A model generated the notes under the pieces. That model made no database searches, had not been told where the DNA came from, and saw only the letters and a program-made list of their open reading frames with translations. This document shows, one piece after another, positions 24,877-32,527 of a stretch of DNA of 35,905 nt. Position numbers and translations under genes: made by a program. Source of the DNA: JAHFUI01 sp041485905 (GTDB lineage: Bacteria > Acidobacteriota > Vicinamibacteria > Vicinamibacterales > CAVVIG01); the NCBI GenBank assembly GCA_041485905.1, contig JBGPKK010000034.1, positions 1 through 35,905 on the forward strand, written 5' to 3'. The number at the start of each line of letters is the position of its first letter. Within the stretch, counting starts at the first letter, position 1.

Positions 24877-25653
24877 ATGCCTAAGAACCGCAAGAACTTG
24901 ACTCTGGACTCTCCTGTTGCTCGCCTCTTCGAGCCACCTGAAGACTCCGAGCGTTCTCAGCCAACTGAAATGCCCACGAAGCTACCGAACCGCGAGCCAA
25001 ACATCGAAGCGAAGTTTGCCGCGAAGCGTAAAGCGTGGGCGGGAAATCCGGCGATTCTGTCGACGGCGCACAAAATCTACGAGGGTGATGCGCGCTTGAT
25101 GCCGGAGATGGGCTCCGAGCGGCCGTGCATCTCGTCATCACGTCTCCTCCCTACTTCAACCTGATTGAGTATCCGGAGAGGCCTGCGGGCCAGCAGTTTG
25201 GGAATCTCTCCGATTACGACGCATTCCTCGCGGAGCTCCACAAGGTTTGGCAGCGCTGCTTCTTGTGGTTTTCCTTGTCGATGACGCTCAGCTCGCGCTG
25301 CTCCTTCGTCGGGTTTCCAGGTGTGGGAGGACATCCCGGGGCAGTCGCGCTGGCGCGGACATCCTGCGCCGTTTCCCGTCGAACTCGCCTACAGGCTGAT
25401 TTCAATGTTCTCGTTTGTCGGCGACACCGTGCTGGACCCGTTCTGCGGCACCGCAACAACGGTCGAAGCCGCAATCAAGGCCCACCGCTCCAGTGTCGGC
25501 TACGAGATCGAACCAGAATACATGGGGCTCGCGAAATCGCGCTTCGCCCAAAGCAGTCTTGAAGCGCCGGTGTTGTGCGTGGAATCCAAGGGACCAAAAC
25601 CCAGCAAGGGAACTGATGGCAAGGTCGTGGAGCTCGTTGCACAGCACGCATAA
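24877..25653 (+). pseudogene. Site-specific DNA methyltransferase (N4-cytosine/N6-adenine type), broken
   Basis: Three reading frames together give a methyltransferase. Frame A (from the ATG at 24877) reads to STAHKIYEGDARLMPEMGSE. A one-base loss near 25120 shifts to VHLVITSPPYFNLIEYPERP, which carries the catalytic SPPY motif, and on to LAELHKVWQRC. From 25317 the C-terminus reads FQVWEDIPGQ, HPAPFPVELAYRLISMFSFVGDT, VLDPFCGTATT (the AdoMet-binding FxG region) and GYEIEPEYM, up to a stop at 25653. About 100 or more residues between SPPY and the C-terminal part are missing, and 25259-25315 is an inverted piece of the lost part. It cannot make an active enzyme. Codon use looks less GC-biased than its neighbours, consistent with acquisition as a mobile restriction-modification unit. 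A GACGA-AGGG-TCGTC inverted repeat lies upstream (24843-24856). Confidence 0.85.
25259..25315 (-). other. Inverted 57-base segment inside the methyltransferase remnant
   Basis: Read on the minus strand, this piece gives NPTKEQRELSVIDKENHKK. That is what methyltransferases of this type carry (form: GYRxPTxEQRxLSxIxKExHxxWFQ) just before the FQVWEDIPG block found at 25317 on the plus strand. The piece is therefore in the correct place in the gene order but in the wrong orientation. The family pattern is from memory. Confidence 0.65.
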
Positions 25654-26000
25654 TGGCTGCGCCTCAGAAGTTTGTTGCCCATCTTGTCCAACACCAATAT
25701 CACCCGCGTTCGAACAAGCATGGCGTAGCACTGTGCGACTACGTCCTCGAAGACCTGCTCGCGAAGTGCCCCAAGATTGCCGCTGACGTGAACATCGCGA
25801 CGACATTCAAAGTCGCCGCTGCGGCAAGTCCTGACGGCGCACAAGAACATTGCAACGCTGGTCCAAAGCACGGTTGGAATCTTGAGGAGCATCCAGCTCC
25901 GCGCGTCGCCGGCCAGCCAGCTCCGCAGACCGGCGACCCTCTGCACTACGATTCCTTCCTCCATCGGATTTGCGACCGATATTCGCAGCGCTGGGCTTGA
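25653..26000 (+). pseudogene. Putative restriction endonuclease partner, internally deleted
   Basis: The ATG overlaps the methyltransferase stop (TAATG), so the two were one operon. The first 46 residues (MAAPQKFVAHLVQHQYHPRS, then NKHGVALCDYVLEDLLAKCP and KIAADV) and the last 27 (PAPQTGDPLHYDSFLHRICD, then RYSQRWA) are in the same frame and look protein-like. The middle makes sense only one base out of frame: SPLRQVLTAHKNIATLVQST then VGILRSIQLRASP. The product would be 115 residues, far shorter than expected for an endonuclease. I recall proteins with a similar N-terminus (QYHPRSNKHGxAL) beside such methyltransferases, hence the call; it is tentative. A large internal deletion plus frameshifts fits best. 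Confidence 0.6.
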
Positions 26001-27197
26001 CTACTTCGGATGCAGCGTGAGCTTCTGCACTCTCCAGTTGCCGATCTCCGCCACGTAGAGCTCGTTCTCGCTGCGGCAATCAATGCCGTTGGCGGTGCCG
26101 AACTCTTTCATCATCTTCCCGGCCCTGCCGAACCTGCCCACGAGCTTCCCGTTCAAATCCAATTTGTAGATCTCGCCGTCAGTGTCGATATCGTTCGGAG
26201 GGTTTGAATTCGACACGTAGAGGAATTGCCGTGGTCCGGGCGTGAGGCACATCGCCGCTGGAGTCCCGACATTGAGGAACATCGTCTTGAAGTTGCCATC
26301 GCCGTCGAAGACCTGGATTCTTCGATTTCCGGCGTCGGCCACGTAGACCATGCCCTGGGCGTCGATCACGATCCCGTGCACTTCTCTGAACTGACCCGGG
26401 GCCACCCCTCTAAAACCCCAGGACCTGACGAACTTGCCGTTCTTGTCGAATTTCGCCACTCGGGTGTTGTTGCCCATGCCGTCGGCCACATAGATATTTC
26501 CAGCGGCGTCCCACGCCACGTCGGACGGCCGATTGAACACGTCCTGCTGACCACCGGAACCAGCAGGCCCCGCGGCACGACCACCACCGCCTTCTCCGGC
26601 CTCAGCAGCAGGACCCGCACCAGCTCCGCGGCCCCCCGCTGCGGCGGGAGCAGCTCCACGGCCCCCGGCTGGAGCGGCGGCCGCGCCTCGTCCCTCCGCT
26701 GCTGGAGCAGCCGCTGCCGGCGCTGGAGCGGCTCCACGCGCCGGGACATTCTCGGCCTCGGCCTTTCTGCCGAGCAGCAGGGCCACCCCTCCGTTCGAGT
26801 CGAACTTCATGACCATGTTCGACATCTGATCCACAACCCAGACGTTGTCCTGCGGATCGACTCGCACCTGCTGAGCGAAGAGGAATCCGTACAACCCCTG
26901 TCCGATCTCGCGCACGAATTTCCCGGTCCGATCGAACTGGAACAGCCGCGATCCGCCGTGCGCAAACGCCCGCGCGCCGCCGAGTGAAATCGTCGGATGG
27001 CCGGTCCGCGTATAGACGAACACATCGCCCTTGGAATTTGTGGCCACGCCGGCCGCTTCGCCCAGAGAGACGTTGTCCGGGAACTTCAGCGGATCGAGGG
27101 CAGAATCGAAGGGAATCTCAGGCACTGAAAACTGGGCGACGACCGGGATCCCGGCAAGGAGTGTCGTGGCCAGCACAAGCTGCACAAAGCGTTTCAT
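26001..27197 (-). CDS. Secreted NHL-repeat beta-propeller with Ala/Gly/Pro insertion
   Basis: The protein has 398 residues from the ATG at 27197 (GGAGG four bases upstream, signal peptide MKRFVQLVLATTLLAGIPVV-AQ). NHL repeats are seen as VRVDPQDNVWVVDQMSNMVM, RPSDVAWDAAGNIYVADGMG, VHGIVIDAQGMVYVADAGNR and GIDCRSENELYVAEIGNWRV. Between blades, residues about 150-216 are almost only Ala, Gly, Pro and Arg with repeated GGRGA units, a low-complexity insertion absent from its paralog. Such propellers bind ligands or accompany exported redox enzymes; no active site is visible. It follows its paralog by 34 bases and is probably in one transcript with it. Its stop meets the end of the endonuclease remnant head-on. 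Confidence 0.87.
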   Translation of the reverse strand: MKRFVQLVLATTLLAGIPVVAQFSVPEIPFDSALDPLKFPDNVSLGEAAGVATNSKGDVFVYTRTGHPTISLGGARAFAHGGSRLFQFDRTGKFVREIGQGLYGFLFAQQVRVDPQDNVWVVDQMSNMVMKFDSNGGVALLLGRKAEAENVPARGAAPAPAAAAPAAEGRGAAAAPAGGRGAAPAAAGGRGAGAGPAAEAGEGGGGRAAGPAGSGGQQDVFNRPSDVAWDAAGNIYVADGMGNNTRVAKFDKNGKFVRSWGFRGVAPGQFREVHGIVIDAQGMVYVADAGNRRIQVFDGDGNFKTMFLNVGTPAAMCLTPGPRQFLYVSNSNPPNDIDTDGEIYKLDLNGKLVGRFGRAGKMMKEFGTANGIDCRSENELYVAEIGNWRVQKLTLHPK

Positions 27198-27231
27198 GGG
27201 AGCCTCCTCATCCTGATGCAATCTTTCTGAT

Positions 27232-28284
27232 CTATCTCCCGGCCGAGGTCTTCGCGGGCAGCGGCTTCAGAAGGAGTTTCTGCACTCGCCACGACTCGAT
27301 CTCCGCGACGATGATCTGGTCCGGGTTTCGACAATCGATGGCGTGCACGACCTGGAACCCTCCCAGTTGCTTCCCGGCGTGACCGAACTTGCCGATGATC
27401 GTCCCGTCCAGTTCCATCTTGTAGATCTCGCCGGTGATGTCCCACGACCCTGGCGTGTTGCCGTTGGGGTTGGAGTTGGAGCTGAACAGGTACTGGTGCG
27501 GGCCCGGCGAAATGCAGACGGTCCAGGACACGCCGATGTTGTCGTAGATGGCCCGGAGGACGAGGTTGTTATCCAGGACCTGCATCCGGTTGTTGGCGCG
27601 GTCGGCGACGTACACATTGCCTTGCGCATCGACCGCGATGCCGTGCGGCGTGCTGAACTGGCTGGGTTCCGACCCGGCTCTCTCGCTGCCCACCTGCCGG
27701 ATGAACCTGCCGTTCTTGTCGTACTTCACCACTCGGTGGTTGACGTATCCGTCCGACACAAAAATATTTCCCTGCGGATCCCACGCAACATCCGTCGGGC
27801 GGCCGAACAGATACTTCTCGGCAGGCGGCGCCGGGCCCGCGGCCGACGCGACGGCGCCCGCGACCGCCTCCGGCCTGCGGCCGAGCACCATCACGACCCG
27901 TCCCGCGGGATTGAACTTGATGACCATGTTCGTGCCTTCGTCGACGACCCAGATGTTGTCCTCCGGATCGACACGCACCGCGTGCGCGAACTCGAAGCCG
28001 TAGTTCCCATCCCCGATCTCTCGGACGTAGGTGCCGTTCTGATCGAACTCGAACAGGCGGGTGTTGGCGCTGCGCGTGTAGACAAAGACATGTCCCTTGG
28101 AATTGCTCGCCACGCCGATGGCTTCGCCCAGATACAGGCCGGGCGGGAGCTTCAGGAAGTTCGGCACCGATTCGTAAGGGATTTCCGGCACGTTTTGCGC
28201 TTTGGCCTTGGCCTGCGCGAAGACCGGGCCGGCACACATCACCGAGACGAGGAGGACGAAACAGGACGTCAAACATCGCTTCAT
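27232..28284 (-). CDS. Secreted NHL-repeat beta-propeller, paralog of the preceding
   Basis: The 350-residue protein has signal peptide MKRCLTSCFVLLVSVMCAGP-VFAQ. NHL repeats include VRVDPEDNIWVVDEGTNMVI, RPTDVAWDPQGNIFVSDGYV, PHGIAVDAQGNVYVADRANN and AIDCRNPDQIIVAEIESWRV. The opening NVPEIPYESVPNFLKLPPGL and the closing SWRVQKLLLKPLP match the neighbour at 26001-27197 block by block, so the pair arose by tandem duplication. The Ala/Gly/Pro insertion of the neighbour is replaced here by a short Ala-rich loop (VAGAVASAAGPAPPAEKY). GGAGG with its complement CTCC precedes the ATG. It lies 65 bases after the alcohol-dehydrogenase-like gene on the same strand, with a hairpin repeat in the gap. Ligand unknown. 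Confidence 0.88.
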   Translation of the reverse strand: MKRCLTSCFVLLVSVMCAGPVFAQAKAKAQNVPEIPYESVPNFLKLPPGLYLGEAIGVASNSKGHVFVYTRSANTRLFEFDQNGTYVREIGDGNYGFEFAHAVRVDPEDNIWVVDEGTNMVIKFNPAGRVVMVLGRRPEAVAGAVASAAGPAPPAEKYLFGRPTDVAWDPQGNIFVSDGYVNHRVVKYDKNGRFIRQVGSERAGSEPSQFSTPHGIAVDAQGNVYVADRANNRMQVLDNNLVLRAIYDNIGVSWTVCISPGPHQYLFSSNSNPNGNTPGSWDITGEIYKMELDGTIIGKFGHAGKQLGGFQVVHAIDCRNPDQIIVAEIESWRVQKLLLKPLPAKTSAGR

Positions 28285-28312
28285 TGGAGCCTCCGAAGGA
28301 TTTCAGGCAACC

Positions 28313-28343
28313 CGGTCCGGCTGAAGCCGGACACTACGTACGA
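28313..28343 (-). repeat. Dispersed palindromic repeat, copy 2
   Basis: This is an exact inverted copy of the 31 bases at 8160-8190, with the GTCCGGCTTCAGCCGGAC hairpin core. It sits in the 65-base gap between the alcohol-dehydrogenase-like gene and the NHL gene and could reduce read-through or protect the upstream mRNA 3' end. Its plus-strand translation is VRLKPDTTYE, a string I recall from many spurious acidobacterial proteins, which suggests many genomic copies. Confidence 0.8.
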
Positions 28344-28349
28344 ATAGCG

Positions 28350-29768
28350 TCAGGCGAACGTGACGACGGCCGAGATTGTCGTGCGATCGGCTGCCGCCTG
28401 CAGCGCGTCGCGTGAGCGTTCGATCGGAAATGTCGATCCCACCAGCGACTTCGCGTCGAAGTGTTTGCTCTCGATCAACCGGACGAACGCAGGGATATCG
28501 CGCATCGTGTTGACGCCGGCGAAATTCCCGGGGATGTGGGTCTTGCTGGCGTTCGACCACTGTCCGGCCGGGAAGGTCACGGTCGCTCCCGCGCCCTGGC
28601 CGACGCCGCAGGTTCTGATAACGCCGCCCGACGGGCACAGCGTCCACGCGAGTTGCAGTGACCCGACGCCCGTCGGATCCGGACCGGCCTCGGTCTTCGG
28701 CGGGAATCGATCGCCACCCACTGCCTCGAGCACGTACATGGGGCCCTGCGCGTTGGGGTTCGGCCCGCGCGCGCCGGCGAACGCCCGATCGCTGGGCAGT
28801 CTGCACATGCTCCTGATCTTCGTGACCAGGTCGTTGCCCTTCTCGACGTTCGGGTCGAGCACCGCCGTCGCGCCAAGCTTCAGCGCGAGCTCGCGCCGAT
28901 ACCTGATCGGCTCGACGACGATGATCTGCGCGGCGCCCATGATGCGCGCGCCCTGAACGGCGCTGAGGCCGACGGGGCCGGCGCCAAGCACGACCACGTC
29001 CGCTCCTGGCTCAACCGGCGCCCGCATCATCGCCAGTCCAAGACCCGTCGTCATCACGCACGACAACAGTGAGAGCTCGGCCGCGGGCACATTCGAAAAG
29101 ATCGGGACGGTTTGCTCTTCCCATGCGATCAAGAGCTCGGCGAAGCCGCCGAGCGTGCCGTAGACCGGCGCCCCGTTCGCCATGTCGGCAACGGGCAGAA
29201 TCGCGCGGCCCGCTCCGGATGCGCAGGCGTCGGCCCTTCCATGCAGACACAGCCAGCACTGTCCGCACTGAGGGGTGACCGGCACAATCACGCGGTCGCC
29301 CACCTGAACGCGTTTGACCTCCGGGCCAACCTCCTCGACGATGCCGACGGCGCCGTGGCCGATCGTGGCGGCCTGACCGGCTGCGGGGTTGGGGAGCGCG
29401 CCCGGAACAGGCGCGGCCGGCGGCGCAGCGGGCGCCAGGGCATTGACGATCGTGTAGCACGCCTGCGCCGCCTGGGTCCGGATCACGACCTGGCGCGGTT
29501 GAATCCGACGCAGCGTGAGCGTTTCGACACCCGTCGTCCGGCCTCCAGCGTGCTGCACGAAGGCGCGGAATTTCGTCCCGGTCATGTTCTTTCCACCCGG
29601 CCTCGGCGCGGCGGCTTGCCCTGCGGGCGCTTGCGCAGCGAGGGCCGATCCACCCCCAAGCAGCGCCGCACCGCCGACGACAGCCGCTGCTCCGTGTTTG
29701 AGCAAGTCGCGGCGGGAAACCGGATGTTCCTGGGATCCATCGCTATTGGCGAGCGGATTCATGGTCAT
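28350..29768 (-). CDS. Tat-exported zinc alcohol dehydrogenase-like protein
   Basis: The 472-residue protein begins with a twin-arginine signal (SRRDLLKHGAAAVVGGAALL, Arg19-Arg20), so a folded, cofactor-loaded enzyme is probably exported. The rest is a medium-chain dehydrogenase. Structural zinc cysteines are Cys168, 171, 174 and 182 (QCGQCWLCLHGRADAC). Catalytic-zinc ligands are probably Cys104 (QACYTI), His138 (IGHGAVG) and Cys237. The nucleotide-binding turn is VLGAGPVGLSAVQG (262-267). Two departures are notable: the usual Gly-His-Glu is Gly-His-Gly, and an Ala/Pro-rich insertion fills residues 111-134. How NAD would be supplied outside the cytoplasm is unclear; bound cofactor is one option. 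A GGAGGAAG site precedes the ATG. It probably heads the transcript that includes the two NHL proteins. Confidence 0.83.
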   Translation of the reverse strand: MTMNPLANSDGSQEHPVSRRDLLKHGAAAVVGGAALLGGGSALAAQAPAGQAAAPRPGGKNMTGTKFRAFVQHAGGRTTGVETLTLRRIQPRQVVIRTQAAQACYTIVNALAPAAPPAAPVPGALPNPAAGQAATIGHGAVGIVEEVGPEVKRVQVGDRVIVPVTPQCGQCWLCLHGRADACASGAGRAILPVADMANGAPVYGTLGGFAELLIAWEEQTVPIFSNVPAAELSLLSCVMTTGLGLAMMRAPVEPGADVVVLGAGPVGLSAVQGARIMGAAQIIVVEPIRYRRELALKLGATAVLDPNVEKGNDLVTKIRSMCRLPSDRAFAGARGPNPNAQGPMYVLEAVGGDRFPPKTEAGPDPTGVGSLQLAWTLCPSGGVIRTCGVGQGAGATVTFPAGQWSNASKTHIPGNFAGVNTMRDIPAFVRLIESKHFDAKSLVGSTFPIERSRDALQAAADRTTISAVVTFA

Positions 29769-29986
29769 GGCACGCTTCCTCCAGCGGATGGCGCGAGTAT
29801 TTGGATTGGCTGGGCACTATGTCAAGGCAATACCCACGGCGATTCACTCGCGGTCAAATCGAGCTGTTCTTGCGCGTTTCTCGCCGGATGAGCCGTAATG
29901 GGGACGGATGTGTGCGCCGGTCTTTCAGGCGAACCTTCTTGTATGAAGTCAGGCGAGCGTGTAGCCTCGCAAGAGAGGAGGGCGTC

Positions 29987-30499
29987 ATGTGGAGACCGTC
30001 AACGCGCTCACTCGTTCCGCTCGTCCTGTCCGTGGCGATCCTGACTGTTGCGGCTGCCGCCTCTCGGATTGTCGCGCAGTCTCCAGCACCAGGGGATCCA
30101 CGCGTCCTCGGCACGTGGAACCTCGACGTCGCCAGGTCGTCGTTCACGCCCGGCCCCGCACCCACCAGCCAGATTCGAACATACGAACCCCACGACAGCG
30201 GCTACAGGGCCACGATCAAGACGACGTATGCTGCCAGGAAGTCGACGTTCGTCGAATACGTGGCCAACTACGACAGCCTGGAGTATCCAGTCGCTGGATC
30301 GCCGGATTACGACACCATCCGATTGAAGAAGGTCGACTCCTCGACGTCTGAAGCGACGCTCGGACACGCCGGGAAAATTTTCGCGACGACGCGGCGGGTC
30401 CTCTCCGAGGATGGTCAGACGATGACCATCACGTTTCACGCAGACGAACAGCAGGGCACGCGCATCCACAATGTGATGGTCTTCACGCGTCAGAGGTAA
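29987..30499 (+). CDS. Small secreted protein of unknown function, lipocalin-like
   Basis: The protein has 170 residues from the ATG at 29987, chosen for the AGGAGGG site four bases upstream; the frame is open further left without meaning. Signal peptide: RSLVPLVLSVAILTVAAAAS, cleavage near IVA-QSP. The mature chain begins GTWNLDVARSSFTPGPAPTS and alternates strands: IRTYEPHDSGYRATIKTTY, EYVANYDSLEYPVAGSPDYD, TIRLKKVDSSTSEATLGHAG and TMTITFHADEQQG. Proteins with GTWxLNxAKSxFxPGPAP and YPVxGSPDYD are common in acidobacteria (from memory) and have no known role. The pattern suggests one small beta-barrel binding a hydrophobic ligand, which is inference. It is divergent from the alcohol-dehydrogenase-like gene. 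Confidence 0.8.
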   Translation: MWRPSTRSLVPLVLSVAILTVAAAASRIVAQSPAPGDPRVLGTWNLDVARSSFTPGPAPTSQIRTYEPHDSGYRATIKTTYAARKSTFVEYVANYDSLEYPVAGSPDYDTIRLKKVDSSTSEATLGHAGKIFATTRRVLSEDGQTMTITFHADEQQGTRIHNVMVFTRQR

Positions 30500-30584
30500 G
30501 CCTTCTAGATATGCAGCCCGTCAGTCGCGTCAAGCGTCGTCACGAGTCAAGCAGGCGCCACGACAGAGACATGATGGACAGCAG

Positions 30585-31811
30585 ATGAGCGATATCGACA
30601 CGGTTGAAGGGCTGGCGTGGGCCGAGCTGCAGCGCCACGGCTCGATATCGGGCCGCTACCTCCGCGGCCTAAAAGACGAGATCTCAGCGGAACTCGCGCG
30701 CTGTCTCGATCCCACGGTGCACGAGCAGGCGATCCGGCCGTACGGCGCGATCGTATGCCGGGAGACGCCGCACCTGGAGCAGCTCGGACGCCTCGTCACG
30801 ACGGACGGTCTGCCGCGCAAAGTGATTCGCAGTCTGGCGGACGGTCGCCACAGTCTGGTCATCGTGGAAACAGGACAGCCGCTCCGGCTTCTTCTGCTCC
30901 ACGACGGTCTCGAAACGGACCAGGACTATGCCTCTCGCGCGGTCTGGGTTGAAGGCTTGATCATCTGCAACGACGAGCATGGCGTCGTCCGGATCGTCAC
31001 CGACTGCTCGGTGACGCTCGTCGAAGGCCGGCGATGGACCGCGAAAGACCTGGTGTTCGATGCCACGGAAGACATCCTCCAGCTCGTGCCCGCCGCGGAC
31101 GCGGCGGTGGTGCGCCGGCTCCTCGAGCTCTGCCGTCACAAGATCAGCTCGGGGAAGATGGGCGCGACCCTGCTCTACCTCCTGACCGAGCAGGAGCACG
31201 CCGCGCGATATCGCGACGAGGGCGTGCGCGTCGCGCAGCTGGACGTGTCCGTGCTCAATGAAGCCCATGAGTCGCTGCTGCTTCACCAGGCCCGGTACCG
31301 CGATGGCGCGCTGCTGGTGGGCCGCGACGGGACGCTGCTCGCCGTCAACGTCATCCTGAGGCCGACGCGTGCGAGCGAACAGGCCGTCGCCGCCACGAAG
31401 GGCACGCGGCATACCTCGGCCGCCCGGCACTCCTACGACTGCCCCGATGTGCTGGCGTTCGTCGTGTCGGCGGATGGACCGGTGACCGTGTTCTGCGACG
31501 GCATGCGCATCCGGGATTTGAAAGCCCGCAATACGGCGGCGGTGCCGCCGGATGCCGGGTCGCAGGTGGAGCTCTCCGAGCGGACCTGCGAATCGTGCGG
31601 CGTGTCGCTGACGATCAGGACCATTGCTGTTCCGGGATCCAACGCGCCGCACACGGTCCCGTGTCCTGCCTGTCAATCCGTCGCCGCCGGCGACACCTGC
31701 TGGCAGATGCACGCAGTCATGCGGAAGACGCCCGAGACGATTCGGGCGCTTACCGCATTGCGGGGCGCTGACGATCCCGGCTCGGTTCGGCGCACGCAGA
31801 CGCACACGTGA
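30585..31811 (+). CDS. Diadenylate cyclase (DAC/DisA_N) domain protein with C-terminal zinc-ribbon-like tail
   Basis: This 408-residue soluble protein has a DAC domain at about residues 175-312. The domain opens CRHKISSGKMGATLLYLL, has the DGA motif at 240-242 (RYRDGALLVGRDGTLLAVNV), the GTRHTSAARHS motif at 273-283, and AFVVSADGPVTVFCDGMRI. DAC enzymes join two ATP into the second messenger c-di-AMP. DGA and Thr-Arg-His are kept, but the third residue of the RHR motif is Thr277, so activity is uncertain. The first 170 residues (YGAIVCRET, LRLLLLHDGLE, ILQLVPAADAAVVRRLLELC) form a separate mixed alpha/beta domain I do not recognise. Cys335, 338, 360 and 363 (CESCG and CPACQ) could bind zinc. 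No DNA-binding or membrane segment is seen. It stands alone on its strand. Confidence 0.8.
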   Translation: MSDIDTVEGLAWAELQRHGSISGRYLRGLKDEISAELARCLDPTVHEQAIRPYGAIVCRETPHLEQLGRLVTTDGLPRKVIRSLADGRHSLVIVETGQPLRLLLLHDGLETDQDYASRAVWVEGLIICNDEHGVVRIVTDCSVTLVEGRRWTAKDLVFDATEDILQLVPAADAAVVRRLLELCRHKISSGKMGATLLYLLTEQEHAARYRDEGVRVAQLDVSVLNEAHESLLLHQARYRDGALLVGRDGTLLAVNVILRPTRASEQAVAATKGTRHTSAARHSYDCPDVLAFVVSADGPVTVFCDGMRIRDLKARNTAAVPPDAGSQVELSERTCESCGVSLTIRTIAVPGSNAPHTVPCPACQSVAAGDTCWQMHAVMRKTPETIRALTALRGADDPGSVRRTQTHT

Positions 31812-31854
31812 CGTGATGGTCGACACAGGACCTTCAACCCTAACGTAACGAAAC

Positions 31855-32372
31855 TCATTCGGAGACGAAATCGTGCTCGATCCAGAGCGCCGCCTTCGTC
31901 TTCTAGCAGATACGCCTCGATCGTCGATCGCGATGCCCCAGACTGCTGGACGTTCGCCTCATTGTCGGCGCCCGATGCGACGTGCGCTCTGCGGGGTGAT
32001 ACAGGTCGCCGCTCAACGGCGGGGGCGGCGACATTGACGCTCGCGCGGCCACCTTGATCTCGGGCGTCAATGTTGCCATCGGGTATCACGCCGAGGTCCC
32101 ACATGAGCGTCCCTTGTGGGTGCGCGATCAGAAAGCACGGCACCGACATGCGGGTCTCGCCGACCTCTGCCGGCGTCACGTGATACCGCTGCACGCCCTC
32201 GGTTGTGATGTTGAGGAGGCCGCAGTCAAAGACGTACAGCCGCAGCGTCCTGGGAGCCGGCGGTTTCGCCGTTGGGGGTCGTTTGGACGGCACGACCGGC
32301 GCCGCCCAACGCCACGAGCACCGCGAGCGTGACCGCTGTTCGCAGTCGTCCGGTATTCAATTGATTCGGCAT
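31855..32372 (-). pseudogene. N-acyl homoserine lactonase-type metallo-beta-lactamase, wrecked
   Basis: A signal peptide starts at the ATG at 32372 (MPNQLNTGRLRTAVTLAVLV, then ALGGAGRA). Near 32293 the frame shifts by one and reads RTLRLYVFDCGLLNI, TEGVQRYHVTPAEVGETRMS, VPCFLIAHPQGTLMWDLGVIPDG, the standard N-terminus of secreted AHL-lactonase-type proteins. Similarity ends near 32060. From about 32015 the C-terminus of the same family appears in pieces: LSGDLYHPAERTSHRAPTM, then one base off NVQQSGASRSTIEAYL, then back in the first frame KTKAALWIEHDFVSE and a stop at 31857. The middle, with the HxHxDH zinc site, is absent, so it is inactive. At least three frameshifts and one deletion are needed. 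Confidence 0.8.
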
Positions 32373-32527
32373 GGTTTCCGCCCCCGCGCCCAGCCTACGC
32401 CAACTTTCGGTCGGCGGGAAGAAGTCGGCTCCCAGCAGCGCGCGCTTCGTCTGAAAATCGACGATAATGAGCCCGACGCTCGAGACCATTGGGGAGCGAG
32501 CGGGCAGGTCGGCTTCCAGGAGGTCTG

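Noticed and set aside
24877..26000. Frameshifts as sequencing errors in an otherwise active restriction-modification pair
   Set aside because: Error could explain single-base shifts, but not the missing central region or the inverted 57-base piece. The nearby long genes are free of frameshifts.
30684..31826. A 380-residue minus-strand frame opposite the DAC-domain gene
   Set aside because: It is rich in Arg and His with no recognisable motif, as expected for antisense of a GC-rich gene. The plus-strand frame has DAC motifs.
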